A stretch of 64,000 nt of DNA, from contig CP136065.1 in assembly GCA_032622095.1 (NCBI GenBank), positions 155,193,577 to 155,257,576 on the forward strand, in the 5' to 3' direction. This document shows positions 22,551-33,270 of the stretch, in pieces. The stretch's first letter is position 1; each line of letters begins with the position of its first letter. The translations under genes were made by a program, and so were the position numbers. A model generated the notes under the pieces. It worked only from the letters and a program-made list of their open reading frames with translations. It was not told where the DNA came from and did no database searches. The DNA comes from Siphonodentalium dalli. Taxonomy: Eukaryota > Mollusca > Scaphopoda > Gadilida > Siphonodentaliidae.

Positions 22551-22655
22551 AGTCCCCAGTGTATAGTGCAATTTACAAAACGAGTCCAGCCTTTGGCGAG
22601 GTCCAGACCTAATTTATTGGATGAGTTTTGTAAATTCCGCTATAAACTGGGGACG
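22551..22655. repeat. Hairpin element, about 30-base arms
   Basis: AGTCCCCAGTGTATAGTGCA ATTTACAAAAC is mirrored by GTTTTGTAAATTCCGCTATA AACTGGGGAC with a few mismatches and a 40-base loop. The open frame across it is a by-product. Confidence 0.7.
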
Positions 22656-23215
22656 ACTTGTAAATTATATTTATTACATGATCCAAAACCTCGACAAAAC
22701 ATAGCTAAATCAACAAATGGGACGCGAAACTAACATCGGCTTCTATAAGGCATGCGATGACGTTTCACTTTACTATATGCGTTATTTGCCCACTTAAAGA
22801 AATAGTTCCAGTTAAATAACGACTCCTTGGCGTATTTAATGGCATATATTTAATGATATAACTTTTCAATCCCTTCATTCATTATAGTTTGTTGGAAAAT
22901 ATTGGAAGCCATAGTATTTTGAGACGTAGCGTACGAAATGTAAACAGACGACACACCGGAAGTGGTCAAAGGTCACCTGGCACTATTTCCTGTTATTAAA
23001 CGAACGTTTAATATCAAAATTTATAGAATGGGTTCATTGAATGGAATAAGGGTAGGACCATGTAATAAATATATATACAGATATTTTGACCGTTTAATAT
23101 ATTACATGCATGTTTGTTAACAGCGATATGGATACGGCTTATTTATACCACGCGCGATTATAGTATTAATGGTCATTGTGAAAACAAAGTTGTTAATCGC
23201 CACTGTATGTATAAG
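22656..23215. other. Left flank of the LTR retrotransposon; no gene recognised
   Basis: No coding region is seen. It ends with the GGTAC target duplication of the LTR element. Confidence 0.4.
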
Positions 23216-23220
23216 GGTAC

Positions 23221-23477
23221 TGTTATGGTGTAAGGGGGTTAATTGACAATCCCATTGTTGTCTGGTGTAAATAGGTCAGAGATATATTGTGCAGAGAGTT
23301 TGAATGAGAGAGGAGTTAGCAGATAGATTTGATTGTGTGTGGTCAGGAATGACTTGGGGGAAATGCAGAGATATTTGTTACATGCATGGGACTTGTATAT
23401 TATCATTGAATAATATAGAGATTAATCACCAAGAATCATGTGTTTGAGAATTGTGATACCTCTCCCATGGTGTAACA
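23221..23477 (+). repeat. 5' LTR (257 bp)
   Basis: It begins TGTTATGGTGTAAGGGGG and ends CCATGGTGTAACA, so it carries the usual TG...CA ends. The match to 28955-29211 extends over the whole length. An AATAAT-rich region near 23410 could serve polyadenylation, but no clear TATA box or AATAAA is seen. Confidence 0.95.
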
Positions 23478-23479
23478 AT

Positions 23480-23499
23480 TGGGGGCTCACGTCCGGGAT
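23480..23499 (+). other. Primer-binding site, tRNA-Pro-like
   Basis: TGGGGGCTCACGTCCGGGAT starts two bases after the LTR. It equals the 18-base tRNA-Pro primer site known from other retroelements (TGGGGGCTCGTCCGGGAT) with AC added in the middle. The addition may be a mutation in this copy or may reflect a variant primer tRNA. Confidence 0.75.
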
Positions 23500-23539
23500 T
23501 GGACATTATTTTCACCATGAATGCTGTGGAATATAGACA

Positions 23540-24045
23540 TTTGTTGGTTTGAAGATACCATTGGATTTACTCTACAAATGAATATTTGCTGGAAGTGCAA
23601 GTTTATCCAACCACTATTGGATTTATGCTATGCTAGCATAACGTTCAAAAAGGATTTACTCTACAAATGAATATTTTATGGAAGTGCCAGTTTATCCAAC
23701 CACTATTGGATTTATGCTCTGCTAACATAACATTCAAAAATTGACATTCGCTGGGTTTGCCAGTTCATCCAACTACCTTTGGATTTAAACTCTACAATTG
23801 TTAACGTTCAAAAGTTAACATTCGCTGGGAACTCCAGTTTTCCACAGCCCTTGGATTTATAATACTTAAAGTTAATGTTCAAAAGTTAATATTCACTGGG
23901 AACTCCAGTTTTCTACAACCCTTGGATGTATACTCTACAGAAGTTCAAATGTTAACATTCGCTGGGAACTCCAGTTCATCCAACTACCCTTGGATTTATA
24001 CTCTAAAATTGACATTTGCTGGAGCAGCCAGTTTGTCCAATTTGC
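23540..24045 (+). repeat. Tandem repeats in the retrotransposon leader, about 7 units of 60-90 bp
   Basis: Units share TTAACATTCGCTGGGAACTC, CAGTTCATCCAACTACCCTT, GGATTTATACTCTAC and TAACGTTCAAAA. The first two units are longer and closest to each other; the last is truncated. They lie between the primer-binding site and gag, where packaging or translation signals normally reside. Confidence 0.85.
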
Positions 24046-24261
24046 TTTAGATAACAGTTGATGGTTAACTAACATTTACAGAACTTACATGGATTTATAT
24101 ACTTCTGATGGAACTTACTCATTCTCAAGTGAAAAGTTTTGAAAACTCTCATGAAGGCATAGGTTTACCTCAGTGCATTTAAAGAACATTCTTTACAAAA
24201 GAACTGACTCTGGATTAAATTTTTACGTCAATGGTATACATATGAACAATAGTAGTTCAAA

Positions 24262-24593
24262 ATGTCATTTAACATAAATGAGTTTATTCAAAAATTTGAA
24301 GCAAATCCTGCATTTGAAGCTTTTGACTCTCTAAAGAAATCGGAGCTGTTTGGGTGTGGCTCAAAAGTATGGCTTACAAGCTGATGATTCTATGCGGAAG
24401 GATGTCATAAGGAAACTTATTTCAACCTACTACATAGAAGCTGGTCTTCTCTCGGTGGTATCTCAGCGTGGGGATTTAGACACCACGGGAGATGTCACCG
24501 AGACGAGCACAGCTGTAAGGCTTAAAAAGATAGAGGTTGAGAGTCAAAGACTTCATATGGCTGATCAGCAGCGTGCTAGAGAATGCGATTTAA

Positions 24594-24651
<58 letters not shown>

Positions 24652-25602
24652 CAACAAGAGCATATAAGATGAGCGAATTAAAGTTGAGGGAGATGGAGTT
24701 TGAAAGGAGTGCGAGAGACAGGTATGATAGCACATTTGATGTAACCAAACATATAAGACTTGTGCCCCCATTTACGGAGAAGGATGTGGATAAATATTTT
24801 TTATCAATTTGAGAAAGTTGCTAATAGTTTAAAGTGGCCACAAGATTTTCTGACCTTACTGCTGCAAAGTGTATTAGTTGGTAAAGCACAGGAAATTTAT
24901 TCTGCCCTGTCAGCCGAGGAATGTTCAAACTACAAATTTGTCAAACAAGCCATTTTAAGGTCGTATGAAATGGTTCCGGAGGCTTACAGGCAGCGCTTCA
25001 GGAGTCACAGTGAGTCTGAAAATCACACTTATGTTGAGTTCGCTAGCGAGAAGGGAAACCTGTATGACAGATGGTGTCGAGCAAAGCAGCTTGGATCTGA
25101 TTTTGGTAAGTTGAGACAAATGATACTAATGGAGGAATTCCGGTGGAACATTCCTGATGAACTAAAGACCTATGTGAGTGAGCAGAAAACTGAAGCGGTG
25201 AGTAAAGCAGCTGTTCTTTCAGATGAGTATGCTTTGAGTCACAGAAACAAGAACTTCAAACCCTTTTTCAAGAAAGACGCAGCTGCCATTGAAAATATCT
25301 CCAACAGTAATTCCAGGAAGATTCAACATAAGAATTGGCGACAGAATTCTAAGGAGACCCCACCAAGATTCGACAGACAAGTCACTGAAGGGTCAAATGT
25401 CACATGTGGGTACTGTGGAAAAGCAGGCCATGTAATTTCTCAATGCTGGAAACTCCAAAGACAGAAGAATAGCCAGAAGACTGTTCTTACTTCTGCTGAG
25501 AAGAATGACCGAAGAGAAAGTTGCACTAAACCACACCAACCCACTTGTCAAGGATATACTCCATTTATCACAGAGGAGGCAGTTTCATTAAATGAGAATT
25601 AA
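24262..25602 (+). pseudogene. Gag (SCAN-like capsid and CCHC zinc knuckle), several frameshifts
   Basis: Gag normally assembles the particle and binds element RNA. It starts at ATG 24262 (MSFNINEFIQKFEANPAF). The frame is lost near 24350, resumes as GVAQKYGLQADDS, runs into a (GA)n tract, resumes at ATG 24669 (MSELKLREMEFERSAR) and shifts again near 24800. Residues then read without break to 25602. The stretch with VPEAYRQRFRS, YVEFASEKGNLYDRWC and LILMEEF-type sequence (here MILMEEFRWNIPDELKTY) matches the Gmr1-type capsid domain from which the vertebrate SCAN domain is thought to derive. A CCHC knuckle, CGYCGKAGHVISQC, follows, as expected for nucleocapsid. Confidence 0.85.
24596..24649 (+). 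repeat. (GA)n microsatellite inside gag
   Basis: About 27 GA units lie in a region that codes for an Arg/Glu-rich helix (RERERE) in the open frame. Its expansion probably arose from a shorter acidic-basic coding run and may have contributed to the frame loss. Confidence 0.95.
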
Positions 25603-25604
25603 AG

Positions 25605-25844
25605 GGGCATCATGTGAAGATACTCCGGGATACAGGAGCATGTCAATATATAATTTTGGAGAATATTCTGCCATTTTCAGAGACAACCGGTAACCAGATT
25701 TTGCTGTCTGGAGTTGGATCAGACGTGATGAATGTGGAACTACATAAGATATTCCTGAATTCACCGCTGGTTACGAAGTTATCGTCGGATAGAGGCCATC
25801 ATTCCCTATTGAGGGAGTGTCATGAATCGTTTGAAATGATTTAA
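25605..25844 (+). pseudogene. Retrotransposon aspartic protease
   Basis: MKILRDTGACQYIILENILP places the catalytic D-T-G (D-T-G-A) directly in the expected pepsin-like retroviral protease context. GNQILLSGVGSDVMNVELHK follows, corresponding to the flap region. The end of the domain runs out of frame near 25800. It lies just after gag, in a different frame, as is usual for pol expressed by frameshifting. Confidence 0.8.
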
Positions 25845-26089
25845 CTGGAGGAAAAGTGATTGAACCCTGTGTAAATTCAAATCCTAAGGCTAATCCATAC
25901 ACAGAGAAATTGGAGGAAGATTTTCCAGGAATTTTCCCTTCCTGTGCCATAACTAGGGCCATGTCAGAGGATGAGACAGGAGGACAACATGCTGGAGTTA
26001 TCGGACACATTTTTCAAGGATCTGAATGAAGATGTCAAGTCTAAAGAAGAGGATTCTTCCATTGCTGATGAGTCACAAATCACCATGTC

Positions 26090-27341
26090 AAGGACGACGC
26101 TAATAGATGAACAGAAAGATGGTCCAGAATTGTCAGACTTGTTCAAAAGAGCGTTGACTGAGGAAGACGCAAAGACTGTTCCAGTGTGTTACCTGACAAT
26201 ATCTGGAATTATAATGAGGAAATGGCGACCTCCAGATGTGCCATCGACTGATACATGGAGCACGATCTACCAAATAGTGGTCCCACGAAGAAATAGGAAA
26301 TAGATTATTAGTCTAGCTCATGATCTGCCCTTATCAGCGCATCTCGGGGTGAAAAAGACTCGGTATAGAATTATGCAAAGCTTCCACTGGCCAGGACTTC
26401 AAAGGGATGCTATAGAATATTGCTGATCCTGTCATGTCTGCCAAATAATTGGAAAGCCAAATCCGAAGATAAAGCCTGCACCATTACAGCCTATTCTGAT
26501 ATTCGAGGAATCATTCATCTATGTCTTGATCGATTGCGTTGGTCCCTTACCAAAGACGAAGAATCGAAATGAATACTGTTAACCATTATGTGCATGTCTA
26601 CAAGATTTCCAGAGGCAATTCCACTCAAGAATATCCAAGCCAAGACTGTCATCAAAGTTCTAATCAAGTTTTTCACCATGTTTGGACTACCCAAAGTCAT
26701 CCAGTCAGATCAAATTTCATGTCCGGAGTGTTTCAGCAGGTGATGTATAAACTTGGAATTCAGCAACATGCATCAAGTCCTTATCGTCCTGAGAGCCAAT
26801 GAGCCCTGGAAAGTTTCCATCAAACCCTAAATAACATGATGAGGACGTACTGTAGAGAAAGTGGGAAAGACTGGGAATAAGGCATTCACCTATTGCTGTT
26901 TGCAATCAGAGAGACAGTACAAGAATCGCTGGGATTCAGCCCATTTGAGCTGGTATTTGGACGTGCTGTGGGGGTCCACTTACATTTTTGAAGGAGAAGT
27001 TCCTTGAAGAGAAAGAGCAACAGATGAATATCCTAAATTATGTGATAACCTTCAAAGAGAGATTATATAGTGCCAGGGAGATAGCTAGAGAAAACATGGA
27101 AAAGTCTCAAGGACGGATGAAGACGTGGTATGACAAGAAAGCCAGACACCGAGTTTTAAAGCCAGGAGATAGAGTCCTAGTTCTGCTCCCTGTCAGAAGT
27201 AATACCCTTCAAGCGAGATTTGCAGGTCCTTACAAAATAAAGAAGAAAGTAAGTCATACAGATTATGTTGTGGAAACGCCAGACAGGTATAAAGAGACTC
27301 AGCCACATCAACATGTTGAAAGAGTATCACGGAGAAAATGA
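26090..27341 (+). pseudogene. Integrase (zinc-binding, DDE core, GPY/F), with several stops
   Basis: The order is: RKWRPPDVPSTDTW and the HHCC zinc finger (LAHDLPLSAHLG ... SCHVCQ, with a TGA before SCHVC); the core with VLIDCVGPLPKT carrying the first catalytic Asp; the SDQ region carrying the second (out of frame near 26705); and the ESQ-x-ALESFHQTL region near 26800 with the catalytic Glu and a TGA where Gly is expected. A C-terminal frame (26988-27341) ends with KPGDRVLVLLP and ARFAGPYKI, the GPY/F module of Ty3/gypsy integrases. All of it lies upstream of the RT. Confidence 0.85.
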
Positions 27342-27439
27342 AGAATCGCTAATTCAGCCTGTTGCTACAGTGACATGTGAAGATTTTCTCCCATCAGTGA
27401 CAGATGACGAGTTAAATTATGAGGAAAATATGTCAACCT

Positions 27440-28500
27440 GAAGCTCAACAATTCAGCTATTCTTCAAAACCTGGATGAGAAACTCAAGCATCTGCCCGAA
27501 GATCAGAAGAAAAGCTTGATTACACTCATTATGGAGTACGAGCATGTGTTTCCTGATGTACCAGGTAAGACTAACTTAATTTTTCATGATGTAGATGTTG
27601 GAACAGCTAACCCAGTAAACAGGCCCCTTATATGGTAAGCCCTGTTAAAGCCGCACAGATCCAGAAAGAGGTACAGTATATGCTGGACAATGACATAATT
27701 GAGCCAAGTCAAAGCAGCTGGAGTTCGCCATGCATATTAGTCCGAAAATCGGACAATAGCTTCAGGTTTGTTACAGATTATCGCAAGGTCAATGTGTTAT
27801 ACAAACCAGACAATTTCCCAATTCCAAGAATAGATGACGTCATTGACAGAATTGGAAAAGCTAGGTATGTGACAAAATTTGATCTTTTGAAAGGATACTG
27901 GGCGATTCCTCTGACTGGCAGGGCAAAAGAAATTTCAGCATGTGTGACCCCAACAGGATTATATTCTTATAAAGTCACTCCCTTTGGAATGAGAAACTCA
28001 GGGGCCACATTTATGAGATTGATAAACCACTTAATTAGTGATTTATCAGATACAGAAGCATATATTGATGATGTTTGTTTACATACATAAACTAATTGGA
28101 TGGATCACTTGCAGCAGATAAGAAATGTTCTTGAGAAGATTTCACAGGCAAATATGACCATTAACTTAGCAAAGAGTGAGTTATTACGTTTCTTGGGAAT
28201 GGTTGGTTATTACAGGAAGTTTTGTGTCAATTTTTCAGATGTTGTTGCACCTTTAACTGATTTGCTTGGCAAATCAAAAATGTTTGTGTGGACAGAAGGC
28301 TGTCAGAAATCATTTAAAGTGATCAAAACCATATTGCTGAGGCCACCAATTCTCGCTACGCCTGATTATTATAAGCAATTCAAGCTCATAATCGATGCGA
28401 GCGATACTGGGGCTGGGTCAATCCTCGTTCAAGAGGATGAACACGTGTTGATAATCCAGTTTGTTACTTCTCCAATAAATTCCTCAAACACCAGAAAAAT
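27440..28500 (+). pseudogene. Reverse transcriptase, with stop codons and an internal deletion
   Basis: A pre-RT linker (LPEDQKKSLITLIMEYEHVF) leads to the palm: VSPVKAAQIQKEVQYMLDND, SSWSSPCILVRKSDNSFRFV, TDYRKVN, ARYVTKFDLLKGYW, TPFGMRNSGATF and the catalytic YIDD near 28060. A TAG/TAA-type break occurs before VSPVK and a TAA at 28088-28090. After INLAKSEL the sequence jumps straight to LRFLGMVGYYRKFC near 28185. Related elements have a few dozen residues here, including the FLGHxV block, so an in-frame deletion is likely. Confidence 0.88.
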
Positions 28501-28767
28501 TATTCAACTGTGGAGAAAGAAACATTATCATTGATACTAGCATTGTCTCAGTTTGAAGTATACTTGTCAACCACTTGTTATCCTATCATTGTATATACTG
28601 ATCATAATCCTTTAACATTCCTCAATAAGATGAGGAGTAAAACTCAAAGGTTATTGAGAAATTTGAGATGGAGTCTGTCACCCCAAGAGTACAATTTGCA
28701 AATTCATCATATAAAAGGCAAAAACAATGTTGTAAGTGTAAGTGCATTGTCAAGAGCTGTTGTGTAG
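28330..28767 (+). pseudogene. RNase H domain of the retrotransposon
   Basis: ATPDYYKQFKLIIDASDTGA carries the first catalytic Asp. A frameshift near 28500 follows, then VEKETLSLILALSQFEVYLS carries the catalytic Glu and IVYTDHNPLTFL the next Asp. The frame ends with the LRRW-like LRNLRWSLSPQEYNLQIHHI and KGKNNVVSVSALSRAV. This is the typical Ty3/gypsy RNase H tail. Confidence 0.88.
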
Positions 28768-28942
28768 TGCATTATTACCATTTCACAGATTGTTCCCTAC
28801 ACACGTCAATTGCTAGTTAGAATACAATCCATTATGTGTTGTTTATTATCACCTATAACTCACATTCCGTTATTATACTGTAATCATACCCTTCACCTAT
28901 CATCACCTGGTGGTGTATTTTGTCTGCTGCTTGTTTACTTTT

Positions 28943-28954
28943 GAAGGGTGGGAG
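28943..28954 (+). other. Polypurine tract
   Basis: GAAGGGTGGGAG ends immediately before the 3' LTR, where plus-strand DNA synthesis is primed. Confidence 0.85.
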
Positions 28955-29211
28955 TGTTATGGTGTAAGGGGGTTAATTAACAATCCCATTGTTGTCTGGT
29001 GTAAATAAGTCAGAGATATATTGTGCAGAGAGTTTGAATGAGAGAGACGTTGGCAGATATATTTGATTGTGTGTGGTCAGGAATGACTTGGGGGGAAATG
29101 CAGAGATATTTGTTACATGCATGGGACTTGTATATTATCATTGAATAATATAGAGATTAATCACCAAGAATCATGTGTTTGAGACTTGTGATACCCCTCC
29201 ATGGTGTAACA
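28955..29211 (+). repeat. 3' LTR (257 bp)
   Basis: It is the same length as the 5' LTR. Differences are mostly single bases, with a small cluster at GAGAGGAGTTAGC versus GAGAGACGTTGGC. Confidence 0.95.
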
Positions 29212-29603
29212 GGTACGTTCATACACTGGCAAGTGTGCACGGTATGTTTTGCCAGCATTTCTTCTTAGAATACAACATGGTGCCAGAATATGAACAGAAA
29301 CATGTATCTTAACCAACGCTAACAACATGAGAAGTAAAATTTATGTAGTTCCACATGTAACGGTGATATATTGACATTTGCCTGTATGATTGATTGTTGC
29401 GAGATAATGGCACGCTATTTACAGGCAAATTTCCGTATCATCGCTACAGGTGGAACTACGGGGATTTCACTTCTCACGTAAATAGTTGTGGTACAAATGC
29501 ATTTTATATTCAAGTTTCCGTTCATATTCTAGCATCATATTGGTTTCTACGAAAAAATGCCTGCAAATCACACCGTGCAAACTTGCCAGTGTATAAACGT
29601 ACA
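29212..29603. mobile_element. Foldback element with long inverted repeats, invaded by the LTR element
   Basis: GGTACGTTCATACACTGGCA through GTAGTTCCACATGTAACGGT is mirrored by CAGGTGGAACTACGG through CTTGCCAGTGTATAAACGTA. Arms are about 180-200 bases at moderate identity. The LTR element's target site GGTAC coincides with the left terminus, so the retrotransposon landed in the outermost bases of an older foldback element. Confidence 0.75.
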
Positions 29604-30300
29604 CTAAAGGCACGTTGTATAGGTATAAACATTTCCCATACGTTTTGAATGGCAAACTACAGTAACGCCGTGGGAAAATATAGTTCCAAGTTGACACGTT
29701 AATACACAAAACGTTATAGTTATAGTTTCATAAATATGTGGTATTATGTGACATCTGTGATATGTGACCAACAAAATGTTATCATAAACTTCAATAACTT
29801 TTTGATACACTTTCACAATTCCCTCAGGTTTCATATCTCTTCGGCAGGTGATAGTAATATATAATGTACTGAGTTGCCGTGGGGTCCACGGAGGGTTGAA
29901 GTGCTGACAGATTTCTTCAATATATGTTTTAAGTTCTAACGTTCTAATATTATTCTTATCGGTAGGATCATATGGGCAGCCATTCGGTCGGAAATTACAT
30001 GAAATAAAAGTTAATAGTGGTTTGTGAAAACAATAGTCTCTATTTTCAAACCAATATACTCCATTTCCAAACCAATAATCGTTCTTTGATTCAATAAGAG
30101 ACAGTTCCGTTTTAATAGATATAGATTCATAATCAATGTTGACCGATGCAAAATTAATGTTCTATTTTAATTTAATGGTATTCATTGTTCAACTAATATC
30201 TAACAACACACAATTAGTAAGATTCCCGCATATTCAATAAACGTACATTCCGTTTCATAGCCATATTTTCTTAATCAATAAAGATATTTCAAACCAATAG
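29604..30300. other. No gene recognised
   Basis: The stretch is AT-rich, with a few CAAACCAATA repeats near 30040-30080. No coding region is supported. Confidence 0.4.
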
Positions 30301-30760
30301 ACAATTCGTGCTCCCCCGCTCGAATTTTCTGAACTTTCCTCGGTTTTCTCATTTTCCAGACCATCGCTGGACAGAAAATTTCGACAAAAAAATCGATTTT
30401 GAGTTTTTTGCGCGAAAGATGTTCTTTTTACTCAATTCGTGCTCCCCCGCTCGAATTTTCTGAACTTTCCTCCGTTTTCCCATTTTCTAGACCATGCCGT
30501 GTTTATCAGCCGATTGGCGTGGACATGTGTACCTACTAGTAGTCACCGTGACCAAATGCATGGGTCGCAGACTACACCCGATTTCAAAATAATAAGTAAA
30601 ATCGAATGTCAAACTAGCTGTTTCACGCTCGGTGCATGGGGGAGCACGAATTGGACAATTGGAGCACCTCTTCCGCCAAAACTTGAAATTGGATTTTTAA
30701 TGAAATTTTCTAAGTCGAATGTCGAACGTCGAACTAACTTCACACATGTGTGAAATATGC
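30300..30760 (+). repeat. Dispersed repeat C, copy 2, with internal duplication and inversion
   Basis: CAATTCGTGCTCCCCCGCTC GAATTTTCTGAACTTTCCTC occurs at about 30302 and again at about 30434, and its inverse GGGGGAGCACGAATTG lies near 30640. The right half matches 21180-21475. Confidence 0.7.
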
Positions 30761-31534
30761 ATGGGCAACATGTCCGGTTGACTACCGGTATTTATATAAA
30801 TATCCTGTAGTGTTTTTATAGTTCGGTTTCCAAAACAGACAAGACTTTACCCGGGACTAAACAATGTCATCGACAGTGGACTATACACTCGGATTTAAAG
30901 TCGAATGTTAAGATAACAAAATTCAAACTAAAAAGTATAAATAGTAGTGCCAATCGATGATGTGTTATGAATTTTAATTGCGCCGCGAGAATTTTTGGTG
31001 TGAAGTGTTTTTCGTTACATAATGTATATGAAGCAGTTATAACACCGTGGTAATAATAACTTCAAATGTTTGCTATTCACACTAACCTGCAGTATTATAT
31101 ATTAATTTATATATGTTATAGTAAAAACACAGCTTCATTGTAGAATGTGAGTAACTGTATATGATCAGAGCATATGCAGGAACATACAACTAATACCATA
31201 TATAGAACCATGGCAAAGGCGTACACGATAAACGAAACCCCTGTGTGTGTACCATCGCTTATATCACAGTTTTTCTATATTATAAATGGTAAATTATGGT
31301 GGTGTCAGATGTTGAATATTGGGACCCACAACTTGGTTATAACATTTTGCCCAAAAAGATGCCCGACTCTTGAGTTAATAAAAACTGAATTCAGAGTATT
31401 TGCTATGATTCTAAGACGTTTTACTCACCGGTTTCTCAGGGTCTTGTTTCGAAGTTGGTCGTCCGTTCAACTGGAATATGGCAAAATTCTGTTTCAGTAC
31501 TGTTTGTAAATTTTGTAAATATATCCGTGCGCAA
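30761..31534. other. No gene recognised
   Basis: No supported gene or repeat is seen. Confidence 0.4.
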
Positions 31535-31700
31535 ACATGGATGTAGCGACAAGACGGGTATCTCACCCCCCCCCCCCCCCCCCCCCCCACGCATTAGCCC
31601 AAAATGTTCAACAGTTGGAAAATTTATTGCCGGACACAACTCTATTTTAGACCAAAGACAGAAAGCCAGGTCGAATTTTTTGTTTGTTGAATGGTTGATT
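31535..31700 (+). mobile_element. hAT-type MITE fragment with poly-C tract
   Basis: ACATGGATGTAGCGAC resembles the CAGGGATGTGGCTAG terminus of the complete copy at 52213. TCTCAC with a long C run (about 31566-31588) and CAACAGTTGGAAA follow, as in that copy. No right end is seen. Confidence 0.55.
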
Positions 31701-32566
31701 TTCTAACCAATAACTTTTCTGTTTTTATACCTATAAAGTGAATAGTTCGCTTCTTTTGGTTAATAATCGAAGTTTTAAATTGATACTTTTATCCGGGAAA
31801 GTGTTATTCTATACTTTTCCATCCCAAAAACTTCTGGGTAATTCGATATATTCTTGTGGAAATTATGGGGGCGATATTGAACGAGTCGATGGCCTGATGT
31901 AGGTTGGTCATAAATTCATGCTGGAGTGCATGTTTGCATTGTTATTTTTGCAACATAGCTGTATTTTGTGTGGGGATTATCTTGAGAGCATTGTTACATA
32001 TGAATGCACATTTATGAAATCGACAACTTCCCAATATCTTTCGGGAAGATCGTAATGAAATTTCGCGTACAAGACGGCATGCCGTTCATGAATATGCCAA
32101 AATTGCAGAAGAACATACTTCTATTGTCTATACGTTTACATTGCATGATTGAACCGATTTTGACAATTTAACCACCAAATATGATGGTAAATAATTGGCG
32201 ATTATTAAAATCCTATAACGCCTTGTCTAACTTATATATATGAATAGACAGACATCCTGCGACCATAATATATACGATTTTAGTGAAACTATAATCGCGA
32301 GCGAAAGCACTATATGCAACATCGTGTTTGTGAATGACAATTATGAATTTGACTTTAGTAATCGGACAACAAAACAGTAACTGTTGTTGCCCTTCTTCTC
32401 GGGAAACATTGAGATTGGAGATTGATACATTACGTTTTCGAGCGGGTGACAAATCTCAATTTATCCCGAGAAGAAGAACAAGAAGAACAACAACATTTAC
32501 TGCATGTGTATAGTGTTCACCTGCTGCATGGTATAATGCGAGTCAATTATAACACAGTTTACTCAC
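31701..32566. other. Downstream of the PAN-like exon; further exons not recognised
   Basis: On the minus strand this would be intron and later exons of the gene starting at 32890. I find no acceptor followed by a convincing coding segment. Confidence 0.35.
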
Positions 32567-32890
32567 CAGATAAAGTGTGTCGACGGTTGAATCTTCCCTG
32601 AATGAATCACATTTCCTGCCGATCAGGGTGTCTTCTGTCATCTCACACGTCGCGTACATTGCTGATGGTTCACGAATGTAGTTCGCTGACACGCACCACA
32701 ACTCAAGCAGACAAGCGAAAATGCATTGCTGAACTGATGAAAGGCCTCCCAGTCTCGATATAACAGATCTTTCGTCAGTAATTGCATATTCCCTTCCCTC
32801 GCAGACCCTAATCCGAGATCCTATCATACTGGAACATATTGCTGTCGATGGCAAGGCCACGGCCACAACCAGAAACAGCTTGGAGAACAT
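32567..32890 (-). CDS. First coding exon of a secreted, PAN/apple-like cysteine-rich protein
   Basis: The exon encodes 108 residues from an ATG at 32890 to a strong donor (CTG|GTGAGT, GT at 32565-32566) in phase 0. Residues 1-19 are a signal peptide (MFSKLFLVVAVALPSTAICS). The mature part has cysteines at 30, 56, 60, 66, 82 and 94; the block QQCIFACLLELWCVSANYI (C-x3-C-x5-C-x-S-x-N-Y) followed by CEM fits the core of PAN/apple domains, extracellular modules for protein or sugar contact. About 50 bases upstream TTCAGTC resembles an initiator element. No stop precedes the donor. The partner exons are unknown, so the full product cannot be named. Confidence 0.6.
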
Positions 32891-33270
32891 TTTAGTGATA
32901 TGGATTCAATGCGCCGATATGCTTTGGACAACCGAGTCTGACTGAACACCCGATGTGAAAACGTTCCACTCTGTACAGTCATAGAATCGATTCATAGTGT
33001 GATAATACAAGCTCCATCAGAGTGTAGAATATTTGAAACAAAGTGGATATCACAATGTAAGACACTTTTAAACTAGACCTACGAAAAACATGAACGGATT
33101 TAATGGCTAAATTCTCGTTGAAATCAATACATTTTACTTTAAACATAAAGCATGGTATATAACTATATTGTGCCACACCTGCAAATTGCCGTAATTGATC
33201 GGAAGCAACTGTAATCAACGGAATCCCAGCAATTGAGAATACATCTTGCAGTACACCATACGTGCAAAAA

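Larger units (their letters stand above)
23221..29211 (+). mobile_element. Gmr1-like Ty3/gypsy LTR retrotransposon, full length but inactive
   Basis: The element spans 5991 bases between two 257-base LTRs that start TGTTATGG and end TGTAACA, with GGTAC duplicated on both sides (23216-23220, 29212-29216). Internal order is primer-binding site, long repeat-rich leader, gag with a zinc knuckle, protease, integrase, reverse transcriptase, RNase H and polypurine tract. Integrase before RT is the copia-like order that defines the Gmr1 group of Ty3/gypsy elements; ordinary gypsy elements have it last. No envelope gene is seen. The LTRs differ at about 8 bases and 2 indels (around 3-4 percent), yet the coding region has many stops, frameshifts and at least one deletion. 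Confidence 0.93.

Noticed and set aside
31566-31588. Poly-C tract read as a proline-rich protein
   Set aside because: It is a homopolymer in a hAT-MITE copy; the PPPPP frame is an artefact.
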